Positions 17,780 through 25,800 of a stretch of DNA of 64,000 nt are shown piece after piece. Source of the stretch: Bacillota bacterium (GTDB taxonomy: Bacteria > Bacillota > Clostridia > Tissierellales > MES13); assembly GCA_009711785.1 (NCBI GenBank), contig VENA01000004.1, positions 1-64,000 on the forward strand. The letters are read 5' to 3'. The notes beneath the pieces are model-generated. The model ran no database searches, was not told the DNA's origin, and saw nothing but the letters and a program-made list of their open reading frames with translations. The translations under genes were made by a program, and so were the position numbers. The stretch's first letter is position 1, and every line of letters starts with the position of its first letter.

Positions 17780-18271
17780 ATGCTTAATGATGAAATAAGG
17801 GTATATCAAATGCTAGATGAGTTAAATATTCCCTATAAAAAATACCAACACCCTCCATATTCCTCTACTAAAGAGGCGAATAAATTTAATAAAAAGATAA
17901 AGGGAGTTCATTGTAAAAATTTATTTTTACGTAGTGGAAACGGAAATAATCATTATTTATTAATAATAGAAAGTACAAAGGAAGTTAATTTCAAAAATTT
18001 AGCAAAATATTTAAAGGAAAATAGGATAAACTTTGCTTCAGTAAAGGTACTTATGAAATATTTAGGGATTGAATCTAGAGCTATAACTCCTTTTAGACTT
18101 ATGAATGATAGAAAAAGAGAAGTAAAAGTTTTAATAGACACTGATTTGAGGTATTTTGAAAATATTAATTTTCAACCAAATATAAATACTGCAACGGTAA
18201 CAATTTCTTTTATGGATTTTGAAAGATATTTAGATTGGTGTGGTAATAAAGTTAAATATATAAATGTATAG
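17780..18271 (+). CDS. YbaK/ProX-type prolyl-tRNA deacylase
   Basis: A 163-aa cytoplasmic editing protein of the YbaK/EbsC fold. It hydrolyses Ala or Cys mischarged on tRNA-Pro in trans. The conserved pieces are YKKYQHPPYSSTKEANKF (about 18-35), KNLFLRSGNGNNHYLLII and VKVLIDTDL. It resembles ProXp-ala/PrdX proteins of amino-acid-fermenting clostridia, which suits a proline-metabolising host. Ribosome site GAAGGGATG; a terminator follows 7 bases after the stop. Confidence 0.87.
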   Translation: MLNDEIRVYQMLDELNIPYKKYQHPPYSSTKEANKFNKKIKGVHCKNLFLRSGNGNNHYLLIIESTKEVNFKNLAKYLKENRINFASVKVLMKYLGIESRAITPFRLMNDRKREVKVLIDTDLRYFENINFQPNINTATVTISFMDFERYLDWCGNKVKYINV

Positions 18272-18278
18272 TTAATTG

Positions 18279-18305
18279 AGTAGGGCGAAAGCCTTACTTT
18301 TTTTA
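18279..18305 (+). terminator. Terminator with GAAA tetraloop
   Basis: An 8-bp stem AGTAGGGC (18279-18286), GAAA loop, GCCTTACT (18291-18298) and then a T run, just after the editing-protein gene. Confidence 0.88.
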
Positions 18306-18479
18306 GTTTTAAAATTGCCATATCTTAGTATAAATGGTAAAATACATAAAGAGATTACAAACATATTCTAGAGAAATCTTCAATAAAATGTTAAATATAC
18401 TTAATAATTGAAACATTTCATGGATTTTAATCGTCTTAACTAATAGAGATTTATATATATTATTTTGGAGGAAATTTAT

Positions 18480-19376
18480 ATGAAAACAAAGATTCTTTTT
18501 ATTATTATGATATCTTTAGTTTTAAATTTATATGGATGTGATAAAAAAAATAGCCTTAAAGCAGAAGAGATAAGTAAGGTGAAAATTATATTTTCAGAAA
18601 AAAGTAGCGAAGGGAAACATTGTATTGAGTTATCCCAGAATGAAAATATAAAAAAAATGTTAAACACTTATAAAAAATTGAAAACAAAGGAAAATTTCTA
18701 TGATAAAACTGGTTGTAAAATAAAAGTGCAGTATGTAATGAAGAGTGGAAAATTAATAAATGATTCTTATAAGTTGGAAAATGTAGATGGGATATTTAAG
18801 GATATTTTTAATACATTAGAGGTTAAAAAGCAAACAATAGATATTTTCAAAATAAATCCTTCAAATATTAAGAAAGTTAAATTCGAATCACCATTAGATA
18901 GAAAGGTTTGGGAAAGTAATGATATAAAAGTTATAAAAAAAGCATATGAAAATACTTTAATACATTTTAAAAATAGAAATTATTATGGAAAAAGGGATTT
19001 CTTTAAGTTAGCCTATGTTGATTTTTTTAATAATGAAGGACAAATAATAGCAGGGGGGCTAGTATTAAGAAAAGATAATCAGTGGGATCAGATGTTTAGA
19101 GATTATCCTGAATTTAATGAACTATTAATTTCACCAAAAGAAGTAAAAAATGTAAAATTAACTACTAGAAAACGTAATAAAAAAATTACAGTAACAGATG
19201 ATGAAATTATAGAAAAAATAATAAATACTTATAAGATAGGTTCTACTAATAAAAGTGAAGTTTCAGTTGAGATAGTTCTTAAAAATGACTTTAGAACCCA
19301 TTTATATGGAAGTTATAACAAAGGAGAGATTCCAAATTTTATAAGTGACTTATTAAATTATGAAAATAATTTTTAA
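18480..19376 (+). CDS. Predicted lipoprotein of unknown function
   Basis: A 298-aa exported protein. The signal peptide ends in the lipobox LNLYGC, so the Cys near residue 20 should be lipidated and the protein anchored on the outer face of the membrane. The mature part holds two similar halves with KVKIIFSEKS/VKLTTRKRNKKITVTD beta segments and is rich in Lys. No family recognised. The ATG at 18480 is chosen over an in-frame TTG at 18465 because GGAGG lies at 18467-18471. The IS110 element begins about 65-120 bases downstream. Confidence 0.75.
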   Translation: MKTKILFIIMISLVLNLYGCDKKNSLKAEEISKVKIIFSEKSSEGKHCIELSQNENIKKMLNTYKKLKTKENFYDKTGCKIKVQYVMKSGKLINDSYKLENVDGIFKDIFNTLEVKKQTIDIFKINPSNIKKVKFESPLDRKVWESNDIKVIKKAYENTLIHFKNRNYYGKRDFFKLAYVDFFNNEGQIIAGGLVLRKDNQWDQMFRDYPEFNELLISPKEVKNVKLTTRKRNKKITVTDDEIIEKIINTYKIGSTNKSEVSVEIVLKNDFRTHLYGSYNKGEIPNFISDLLNYENNF

Positions 19377-19494
19377 GACTAACTATATGAAGTCAAGTAA
19401 AAATTAAAATTATTATTTAGAAGATTTGTAATAAAATTAAGCATCACAAAAAGAAGTAGTTATCTACTTCAATAAAAAATGCTATGGACTTTAT

Positions 19495-20661
19495 CTAGCT
19501 TTGAGCTACAAACTCTTTATTATTGGTTAATAAGTGAAACAAAACTCTAACGAGTTTCTTGGCTACATGTGATCTTGCGACAAAGTAATGTTTTCCTTCA
19601 GATTTCTTTTTATGATAGTAATCTTTAAAAGTTTTATCTCTCATAGAAATGAGTCTAGCTGCTTCTAACAGAGCCCAACGGAGGTATGGAGATCCACGCT
19701 TTACCATACGAGTGTTAGTAGCTTTAAATTTACCAGATTCATAGGTTGAAGGATCAAGACCTGCATAGGCTAAGAGTTGTGAAGGAGTATCAAATCGATT
19801 TATATCTCCAATTTCAGCAATAATAATAGAACCCAATGTGTGAGAAATACCAGGGACTGATAGGATAGGACTTTGTATCTTGTTCATTAAAGCTTTGATT
19901 TCATCTTCTATGGTCTTAATTTCTGATGCTAATAAGGTAATCAGTCTGAGAGTTTGAGATAGTTCAAAGCTTAATGCAGGGCTATTAGTGCCAATAGAAT
20001 TCCTTGCAGCATCTCGTATCTCTGTAGCTTTTTCTTTACCATACTTGCCCTTAGAAGAATTGCGTAATACAGTGGTAAGTTTAGTTAAATGAGCATTAGC
20101 AATAGCGTCTGTAGATGTAAACTTTTTAAGAAGTGCATAAGTAGACTTTTGGTTTATGGAATAGACTACAGATGGTAATTCTGGAAACATAATGTCAATA
20201 ATCCTTGAAAGAGATATTTTAAGCTTAGAAGATTGCTCTTTGATTCTAGATCTATGTCTTGTTAGTGACTTAAGTTCATTAAGATGATATGATATATTTA
20301 AATGGGGTTTTAAGTCACTAGAACTTAGCATTAAAGCAATAAGCTTTGCATCAGTTTTGTCAGTCTTAGTCTTTCTAAGCGTATGAGCTTTTCTGAAGAG
20401 ATTAGTCTGAAGTGGATTAAATATAATCAGGGGTAACTGATTATCACTTAGAAATCTGATGAGATTAATGCTGTAATGACCAGTGGCTTCAAGCCCTATT
20501 TTTATATCTTCTTTTGAAGATATAGGAATGGCATTAAGAAGAGTTTTGAAGCCTTTAATGTTATTTTTGATGGTAAAAACATCCTTTATGACTTCACCGT
20601 CTGAATTTACAATAAAACAATCATGTTTGTCTTTTGCAACATCGATACCGATATAGATCAT
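19495..20661 (-). CDS. IS110-family transposase (DEDD type)
   Basis: A 388-aa recombinase, full length. The N-terminal RuvC-like DEDD domain has IGIDVAKDKHDCF (first Asp7), GLEATGHY and KTDKTDAKLIALML (the two Asp). A coiled-coil region follows. The C-terminal Transposase_20 domain shows SVPGISHTLGSIIIAEIGDI and RMVKRGSPYLRWALLEAA, where the Ser in RGSPYLR is the expected nucleophile. It acts with a bridge RNA encoded in the non-coding end. No frameshift is visible, so the element may be active. Confidence 0.96.
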   Translation of the reverse strand: MIYIGIDVAKDKHDCFIVNSDGEVIKDVFTIKNNIKGFKTLLNAIPISSKEDIKIGLEATGHYSINLIRFLSDNQLPLIIFNPLQTNLFRKAHTLRKTKTDKTDAKLIALMLSSSDLKPHLNISYHLNELKSLTRHRSRIKEQSSKLKISLSRIIDIMFPELPSVVYSINQKSTYALLKKFTSTDAIANAHLTKLTTVLRNSSKGKYGKEKATEIRDAARNSIGTNSPALSFELSQTLRLITLLASEIKTIEDEIKALMNKIQSPILSVPGISHTLGSIIIAEIGDINRFDTPSQLLAYAGLDPSTYESGKFKATNTRMVKRGSPYLRWALLEAARLISMRDKTFKDYYHKKKSEGKHYFVARSHVAKKLVRVLFHLLTNNKEFVAQS

Positions 20662-20840
20662 AAAAACACATCCTTATTAAAAGTTGTTGTGATTCCACAT
20701 AATTCTATGTCATGTATCCTTGCACGAGATAAAACATCGAGTGTTATCTAACTAATAAACAAAAAAACATAGATATGTGGTTGGAGCCTTAAAAAAATAG
20801 TCATTGCTATAGGAGGAACAACCAATCCACAACACTATGT
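20662..20840 (-). ncRNA. Putative IS110 bridge RNA region
   Basis: The stretch upstream of the transposase start holds three hairpins. ACATA-ATTC-TATGT is near 20700. AGATAAAAC with GTGTTATCT is near 20730-20755. A long imperfect stem pairs AAACATAGATATGTGG (from about 20766) with CCACAACACTATGTTT (ending about 20842). This position and structure fit the bridge (seek) RNA of IS110 elements, which carries target- and donor-binding loops. Exact ends and loops need folding and comparison with relatives. Confidence 0.5.
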
Positions 20841-20906
20841 TTATTATAATATAAATTTAAGTTGAACCTGTAGAACGACTACATGTTCATTATACAAGGA
20901 GGTAAA

Positions 20907-21371
20907 ATGAATAAAAAAATAATAATAATTATTAATATAATCCTAATAGGCCTAATTTTTTCAGGTTGTGATATATTCAAGGCAAAAAATTATAATAAAA
21001 AAGAGCAAAGTTTAACAATAGAGGATATAGAATTAATGTATCAAAAAAAAGGAATAGATATAGTTTCTATAATAAGTTATAATAGTAGAGATAATATCAA
21101 CTATGCATTAATTGAAACTAATAAAGTCACAAATAATTTTATATGGTATAATCTAGAAAATGGCGATAGTGATATTTTGCCAACCGGTGATTATCAAGCT
21201 GAACTTAAAAAAATCCAAAATCAAAATAATATTATATTTAATATCATAAATAAAAATACTAATAAGCCATTTATTTTAGAATGTAAAAGAAATAAAGAAG
21301 ATATAAATAGTAGAAATGATTTTATTCCTTTAGTTAATTTAAAAGATTATAATACAAAAAATACAATATAA
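20907..21371 (+). CDS. Small predicted lipoprotein
   Basis: A 154-aa exported lipoprotein. The signal peptide MNKKIIIIINIILIGLIFSGC ends in the lipobox IFSGC. The mature part is Asn/Lys-rich, with a segment YALIETNKVTNNFIWYNL that looks like a beta-propeller-type repeat. No family recognised. An AAGGAGG site at 20898 selects the ATG at 20907 over upstream in-frame codons. It is the first gene after the IS110 element, so its original promoter may have been displaced. Confidence 0.68.
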   Translation: MNKKIIIIINIILIGLIFSGCDIFKAKNYNKKEQSLTIEDIELMYQKKGIDIVSIISYNSRDNINYALIETNKVTNNFIWYNLENGDSDILPTGDYQAELKKIQNQNNIIFNIINKNTNKPFILECKRNKEDINSRNDFIPLVNLKDYNTKNTI

Positions 21372-21428
21372 GTTTCTTTAATGTTTCAAAAGTAAATCGT
21401 ACTTAATTAAAAAAAGAGGGGTAACATA

Positions 21429-22148
21429 ATGAATACAATAAGAAAAGCTTTTAAAAAAGAAGTTGAAGAACTTCTACCAGTTTTACATGAAACCTATAGA
21501 ATAATAGGTATTTATCAAAAGGATAAAAAAAGTATTTCTAAAAGGGATATAAAAAATCAATTAAATATTATAGGGGATAGACTAAATTTTTTTAAAAAAT
21601 TCATACAAGAAAATAAGCAGCCATATTTTGATGCCATTTTAAATGATAGTTTAAGTATTTCTGATAGAATAATATCTCTAGATGTAGCAGTAGGGTTTAT
21701 GCATATAGAATTTTCTATACAAAGGGCATATATGCACAGAGAAAGTAAGGAATTAAAAAAGGTGCTTGAATTATCAAGGATAAATCCAGATGATAAAATT
21801 AGTGAAATTCATGATGATAATATTTTAGTTAAAGGGGTTGTTGCATCTAAGGGGATTGTAACTGGGAAAGCAAAATTAATTAGAAAGAAATCTGATTATA
21901 AAAGATTACCAAAGGGATCTATTATTGTCACTGAAATGACCCGTCCTGAAATAGTAACTTATCTAGACAAAGTTAAAGCAATAGTCACAAATAAAGGTGG
22001 AAGTTTATGTCATGCAGCAATAATTTCTAGAGAATTAAATATACCTTGTATAGTAGGGACTAAAAATGCTACTAAGATAATAAAAGATAAAGAGCTTATA
22101 GAAGTGGATGGAGATAAAGGAATAGTGAAAAAATCTTATAGATATTAG
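21429..22148 (+). CDS. Stand-alone PEP-utilising swivelling (phosphohistidine) domain protein
   Basis: A 239-aa soluble protein. The first 130 residues are helical (KRDIKNQLNIIGDRLNFF). The C-terminal part (about 138-236) is the PEP-utilisers mobile domain with GVVASKGIVTGKAKLI and the phosphohistidine site GGSLCHAAI (His195), followed by RELNIPCIVGTKNAT. In PEP synthase or PPDK this domain carries phosphate between an ATP-grasp and a PEP-binding domain; both are absent here, so a partner is needed or it has another role. PEP synthase is encoded at 40.5 kb. Ribosome site GAGGGG. Confidence 0.83.
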   Translation: MNTIRKAFKKEVEELLPVLHETYRIIGIYQKDKKSISKRDIKNQLNIIGDRLNFFKKFIQENKQPYFDAILNDSLSISDRIISLDVAVGFMHIEFSIQRAYMHRESKELKKVLELSRINPDDKISEIHDDNILVKGVVASKGIVTGKAKLIRKKSDYKRLPKGSIIVTEMTRPEIVTYLDKVKAIVTNKGGSLCHAAIISRELNIPCIVGTKNATKIIKDKELIEVDGDKGIVKKSYRY

Positions 22149-22150
22149 AA

Positions 22151-22176
22151 AAATAGTAGGGTAGTCCCTACTATTT
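22151..22176. terminator. Bidirectional terminator
   Basis: A perfect 11-bp stem AAATAGTAGGG / CCCTACTATTT with a TAGT loop between convergent genes ending at 22148 and 22178. Confidence 0.88.
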
Positions 22177-22177
22177 T

Positions 22178-23182
22178 CTATATAAATTGCACTAATCCTA
22201 AACTTATTAGAGATATAACTATAAAAAGGAAACTACAAGTTTTTAAAGATGTTATAGCCTTAGATTTAAACGTTTTAAAATTAACTTTTAGTCCCATGGA
22301 TATCATTGCCATAAGAATAAAAAAGCTACTAATTTCCTTTAATAGTGATATAACATTAATATTATAATTAAAAATATTAAAATTTAAAGGTACTAATGAA
22401 TATACAGAATTAATAGTAAAAGCTATACCTACTATGATAAACATTAATACATAGAAAGGAAATTTAACTTTTTTCTTAGCTTTATCACTTGAAAAAATGG
22501 AACTTAATATTAATGCTACAGGGGCTAATAAAGCAACCCTTGACATTTTAACTATAGTTCCAATTTCTAAGCTTACACTCTCTTGACCTCTAGCTCCTGC
22601 TGCAGCTAATGCATGGGCTACACCTTGAAGAGAACTTCCTGCCCATATACCATATTGTATATCTGTAATAGGTAATATATAGCTAAGAAAAGTATATAAT
22701 AATACACCTACAGCTCCTAGGATACTTATAATCGTAACTGAAATTGCTATATCATCTTCTTCGGCATCTATTACAGGTCCCATTGCTACAATGGCTGATG
22801 CACCACATATACAAGAACCAACCCCTAATAAAGTAGATAATTTTGAATTTAACCTTGCATATTTACCAAATACATTAGCTAAAATTAAAGCTGAAGTTAC
22901 AATTACTATAACTATTAATGCAATCCATGGACCTAAGTTAAGTAATGCATCAAAGTTTAATTTAACACCTAATAGTATTATTCCCCATTTAAGAACTCTT
23001 TTAAGTGAAAAAGTAACTCCTGGTTTATATTTTTCCTTTAAACCAAAAAAGTTTGTTATAACTATACCAAGGACTATTCCGATAGTAAGGGTTTCAATAA
23101 AATTAAGTAAGTATTTATTTAACAATATAGAAACAATTGATAGAATTGAAACTAAAATTAAACCTGGTATTCTTTTCTTCAT
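22178..23182 (-). CDS. YeiH/UPF0324 family putative sulfate exporter
   Basis: A 334-aa membrane protein with about ten helices. The family signature is present: LLGVGSCICGASAIVAMGPVI (split here as LLGVGSCICGASAIV at about 138-152), DAEEDDIAISV and GIWAGSSLQGVAHALAAA. Related proteins are annotated as putative sulfate or sulfonate exporters and are often next to a LysR regulator, as here (gene upstream, 95 bases away, same strand). The role in sulfur homeostasis is inferred from family context only. Confidence 0.88.
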   Translation of the reverse strand: MKKRIPGLILVSILSIVSILLNKYLLNFIETLTIGIVLGIVITNFFGLKEKYKPGVTFSLKRVLKWGIILLGVKLNFDALLNLGPWIALIVIVIVTSALILANVFGKYARLNSKLSTLLGVGSCICGASAIVAMGPVIDAEEDDIAISVTIISILGAVGVLLYTFLSYILPITDIQYGIWAGSSLQGVAHALAAAGARGQESVSLEIGTIVKMSRVALLAPVALILSSIFSSDKAKKKVKFPFYVLMFIIVGIAFTINSVYSLVPLNFNIFNYNINVISLLKEISSFFILMAMISMGLKVNFKTFKSKAITSLKTCSFLFIVISLISLGLVQFI

Positions 23183-23277
23183 ACAATACCTCCTCTGTGA
23201 TAATTACAGTAATAATTTTATATTTAATTATCACATAAGTAAAATAGTATTTTTTTATAAACTAGATAAGTAAATAC

Positions 23278-24168
23278 TTATATTTCTTTAGATTCTTCTT
23301 TTGCAAAATTCATAAAGTGATAAAATAATTTTGTAAGGTACTTATCATTATGATGTATTATATTAAGTTTTCTCTTTATTTTTGTATTTTTAAGGGGTAT
23401 AATACAAAGACTATTATTTTTAACTTCTTCCCTTACACATCTTTTAGAGATACAAGATATTCCTAAATCGGCCTTAACAGCTCTTTTAATTGCTTCAATA
23501 TTACCAAGTTCTAGATATATATTGTAGTTTACTTCATTCTTTTTAAGAGCACGTTTTACTATCTCTCTTGTTCCACTTCCTTCTTCTCTCATAATTAACT
23601 TTTGATTTTCAACTTCTTTGATATCTACATTTTTTTTCTTTACCCAAGGATGTTCAGGGGATGTTATAAAAACTAATTCATCATTTAAAAATTCTTTAAC
23701 TATTATTTCACTAGAATGAACAGGACCTTCAACAAAGGCAAAATCTATTTTATTTTCTAATATCATATCAGCTATGATTTTAGTGTTTTCTATAGTTATA
23801 GAAGTGTCTATATTCTTATGTTTTTTTGTAAATTTCCCTATTATATCAGTTAAAATATATATACCAATGGTGGTACTTGCCCCTATTTTAAGTTTTCCTT
23901 TATTTAAAGTGTTTATATCTTTTATTTTATCTAGAGATTCATCATATAAATTAAGGATACGTCTTGTGTAGTTTAGAAACACTTTCCCCTCATAAGTTAG
24001 AAAAAGTTTTTTATTTATTCTATCAAAAAGTATAATATTTAAATTATTTTCTAATTCCTTTATTGTCTGACTTATTGCTGGTTGACTTATATAAAGTTTT
24101 TCGGCAGTTTCTGTCATACTAAGATTAGTAGCTACTTCATAAAAGATTCTAAGTTTTCTTTCATTCAT
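23278..24168 (-). CDS. LysR-family transcriptional regulator
   Basis: A 296-aa regulator with an N-terminal winged HTH (about 1-60; MTETAEKLYISQPAISQTI) and a LysR substrate-binding domain (about 88-290). It resembles the YeiE/CysL group that controls YeiH-type transporters. It lies upstream of the yeiH-like gene on the same strand and probably senses a sulfur or anion signal. LysR proteins usually also repress themselves. Start ATG with GGTGG ribosome site. Confidence 0.88.
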   Translation of the reverse strand: MNERKLRIFYEVATNLSMTETAEKLYISQPAISQTIKELENNLNIILFDRINKKLFLTYEGKVFLNYTRRILNLYDESLDKIKDINTLNKGKLKIGASTTIGIYILTDIIGKFTKKHKNIDTSITIENTKIIADMILENKIDFAFVEGPVHSSEIIVKEFLNDELVFITSPEHPWVKKKNVDIKEVENQKLIMREEGSGTREIVKRALKKNEVNYNIYLELGNIEAIKRAVKADLGISCISKRCVREEVKNNSLCIIPLKNTKIKRKLNIIHHNDKYLTKLFYHFMNFAKEESKEI

Positions 24169-24260
24169 AATATACCACCTTTTTAAATTGCTTGAAATAA
24201 TTTTAACTTAATAGTTAAAAATAATCAAATAGGATAAATTAGATAAAGAGGTGATTTAAA

Positions 24261-24650
24261 ATGCTTATAGTAACAGCTGGTATTATTAAAAACAATGGTA
24301 AAATTTTAATATCTCAAAGGGAATTTAATAAGAATCAAGGATTAAAATGGGAGTTTCCTGGTGGAAAATTAAAGGAAAATGAAAAGCCAGAGGATGGATT
24401 GAAAAGGGAAATATTAGAGGAGTTAAATATAAATATAAAGGTTTTAGATATATTTCATGTAATTTATCATAGGTATAATAATTTTGATATATTATTATTA
24501 TGTTATACAGCTGAGTTTATAAATGGTAATATAATTGCAAAGGAATGTAAAGATTATAGGTGGGTATCAACCAATGAATTACTTAATTTCCAGTTTTCAC
24601 AAGCGGATATAGGGATTATTAAAAAAATATTAACTAAAGGTATTAATTAA
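24261..24650 (+). CDS. Nudix hydrolase (MutT-like)
   Basis: A 129-aa soluble hydrolase. The Nudix box is complete: G-x5-E-x7-REILEEL (GGKLKENEKPEDGLKREILE, about 35-54, continuing ELNI). The small size and the N-terminus (VTAGIIKNNGKILISQR) match the MutT/NudG group that removes 8-oxo-dGTP or modified dCTP. Ribosome site GAGGTG. It faces away from the LysR gene and precedes the DNA-repair pair, which suits a role in nucleotide sanitation. Confidence 0.88.
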   Translation: MLIVTAGIIKNNGKILISQREFNKNQGLKWEFPGGKLKENEKPEDGLKREILEELNINIKVLDIFHVIYHRYNNFDILLLCYTAEFINGNIIAKECKDYRWVSTNELLNFQFSQADIGIIKKILTKGIN

Positions 24651-24705
24651 GGAGGAAAACCCCTTTATAATAACGAATATATGTTCTTGAGGTGGAGGTG
24701 TTAAT

Positions 24706-25800
24706 TTGATTAAATGTATACACACAGGAGATTTACATCTAGGTAAAGAATTTAAGCATACAAGCTTGAAAAAATCCTATGGAAATGAAAGAAGAAGGGA
24801 AATTTTAGATGTTTTCTTTGATATTATTAATAGAGCTAAAAAAAATAAAATAGATATATTACTTATAGCCGGTGATTTATTTGAGAGTAATTATTTAAAT
24901 ATAGGACAAGTGAAAATGATAAATGAAAAATTTAAAGAAATTAGTGATATTAAGATTGTAATAGCTGCAGGAAACCATGATCCTATAGACAATAAATCAC
25001 TATATACTTTGCTAGATTGGTCAGAAAATGTATTTATTTTTAAAAAGGACGAGCTATCAAAATTAGTATTTGAAGATATAAATACAGTGATATGGGGCTT
25101 AAGTTGGACAAAGAAAGAAGAAAAAAAAGAATTACAAAAGGTAAATTTAGATAACAGTAAAATCAATATTTTATTAGTCCATGGAGATGTCTATAATAAA
25201 AGCTCTAAATATTTACCTATAGATATAAATATGTTAATAAATTCTAATTTTAATTATGTAGCTTTAGGACATATTCATAAACATGAGTTTATAAATGAAA
25301 AAATATGTTATTGTGGTAGTCCTGAGCCTTTAGATTTTGGTGAAATAGGAGAACATGGTATTATAGAAGGAAGTATTTCAAAGGAAAAAACATTAATGAA
25401 GTTTCAAAAAATGGGAAAAAGAGAGTTTAAAATAGTTGATATAGAAATAAATGAATATATGAATTTTCTTGATATCTTAGAAAAAATAACAAATATATAT
25501 CCTAAAGAAAAAAGATTGAGAGATATTTATAGAGTGAATATAACTGGAATTAAAGATAGGGATTTAAAATTAGATATCACCGAATTAGAAGAAAGATTAT
25601 CAAATAAGTTTTATTACATTGAAATAATAGATAATTCAGTACCTGATTATGATATAGATAAATTACTTAAGGAAAATCAAAATAATATTATAGGTTTGTT
25701 TATAAAGGAGATGAAAAAAAAGAATATTAAAGATCCTATTGTTAAGGATGCTTTATATCTTGGGCTTGAAGCCTTACTTGAAGAAAAGGTGGAGTTTTGA
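24706..25800 (+). CDS. SbcD/YhaO-like DNA exonuclease (metallophosphoesterase)
   Basis: A 364-aa calcineurin-type phosphoesterase of the SbcD/Mre11 type. The metal ligands are in HTGDLHLGKEF (about 6-15), LLIAGDLFES, AAGNHDP (the GNHD motif), LLVHGDVY and ALGHIHKHE. The start is TTG with GGTGGAGG upstream. Its stop codon overlaps the start of the next gene (TGATG), an arrangement typical of the yhaO-yhaN or sbcD-sbcC pairs; the YhaO-type length and the short partner favour YhaO/YhaN. Expected to process DNA ends or hairpins with its ATPase partner. Confidence 0.87.
   Translation: MIKCIHTGDLHLGKEFKHTSLKKSYGNERRREILDVFFDIINRAKKNKIDILLIAGDLFESNYLNIGQVKMINEKFKEISDIKIVIAAGNHDPIDNKSLYTLLDWSENVFIFKKDELSKLVFEDINTVIWGLSWTKKEEKKELQKVNLDNSKINILLVHGDVYNKSSKYLPIDINMLINSNFNYVALGHIHKHEFINEKICYCGSPEPLDFGEIGEHGIIEGSISKEKTLMKFQKMGKREFKIVDIEINEYMNFLDILEKITNIYPKEKRLRDIYRVNITGIKDRDLKLDITELEERLSNKFYYIEIIDNSVPDYDIDKLLKENQNNIIGLFIKEMKKKNIKDPIVKDALYLGLEALLEEKVEF

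Larger units (their letters stand above)
19440..20845 (-). mobile_element. IS110-family insertion sequence (ends approximate)
   Basis: One IS110 element in minus orientation, made of the transposase gene and about 180 bases of structured non-coding DNA upstream of it. IS110 elements lack terminal inverted repeats, so the ends cannot be fixed by eye. The left limit was set near the AGCAT/ATGCT pair that surrounds a GAAGTAG-CTACTTC hairpin (19453-19470); the right limit was set just past the structured region. It lies between two lipoprotein genes without obviously cutting either. Confidence 0.75.

Noticed and set aside
18480..21371. IS110 interrupting one lipoprotein gene
   Set aside because: Each flanking lipoprotein has its own signal peptide, ribosome site and stop; they are two genes, not halves of one.
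22791..23273. Open frame antisense to the YeiH-like gene
   Set aside because: It lies opposite a clear membrane-protein gene, lacks a ribosome site and shows no domain.
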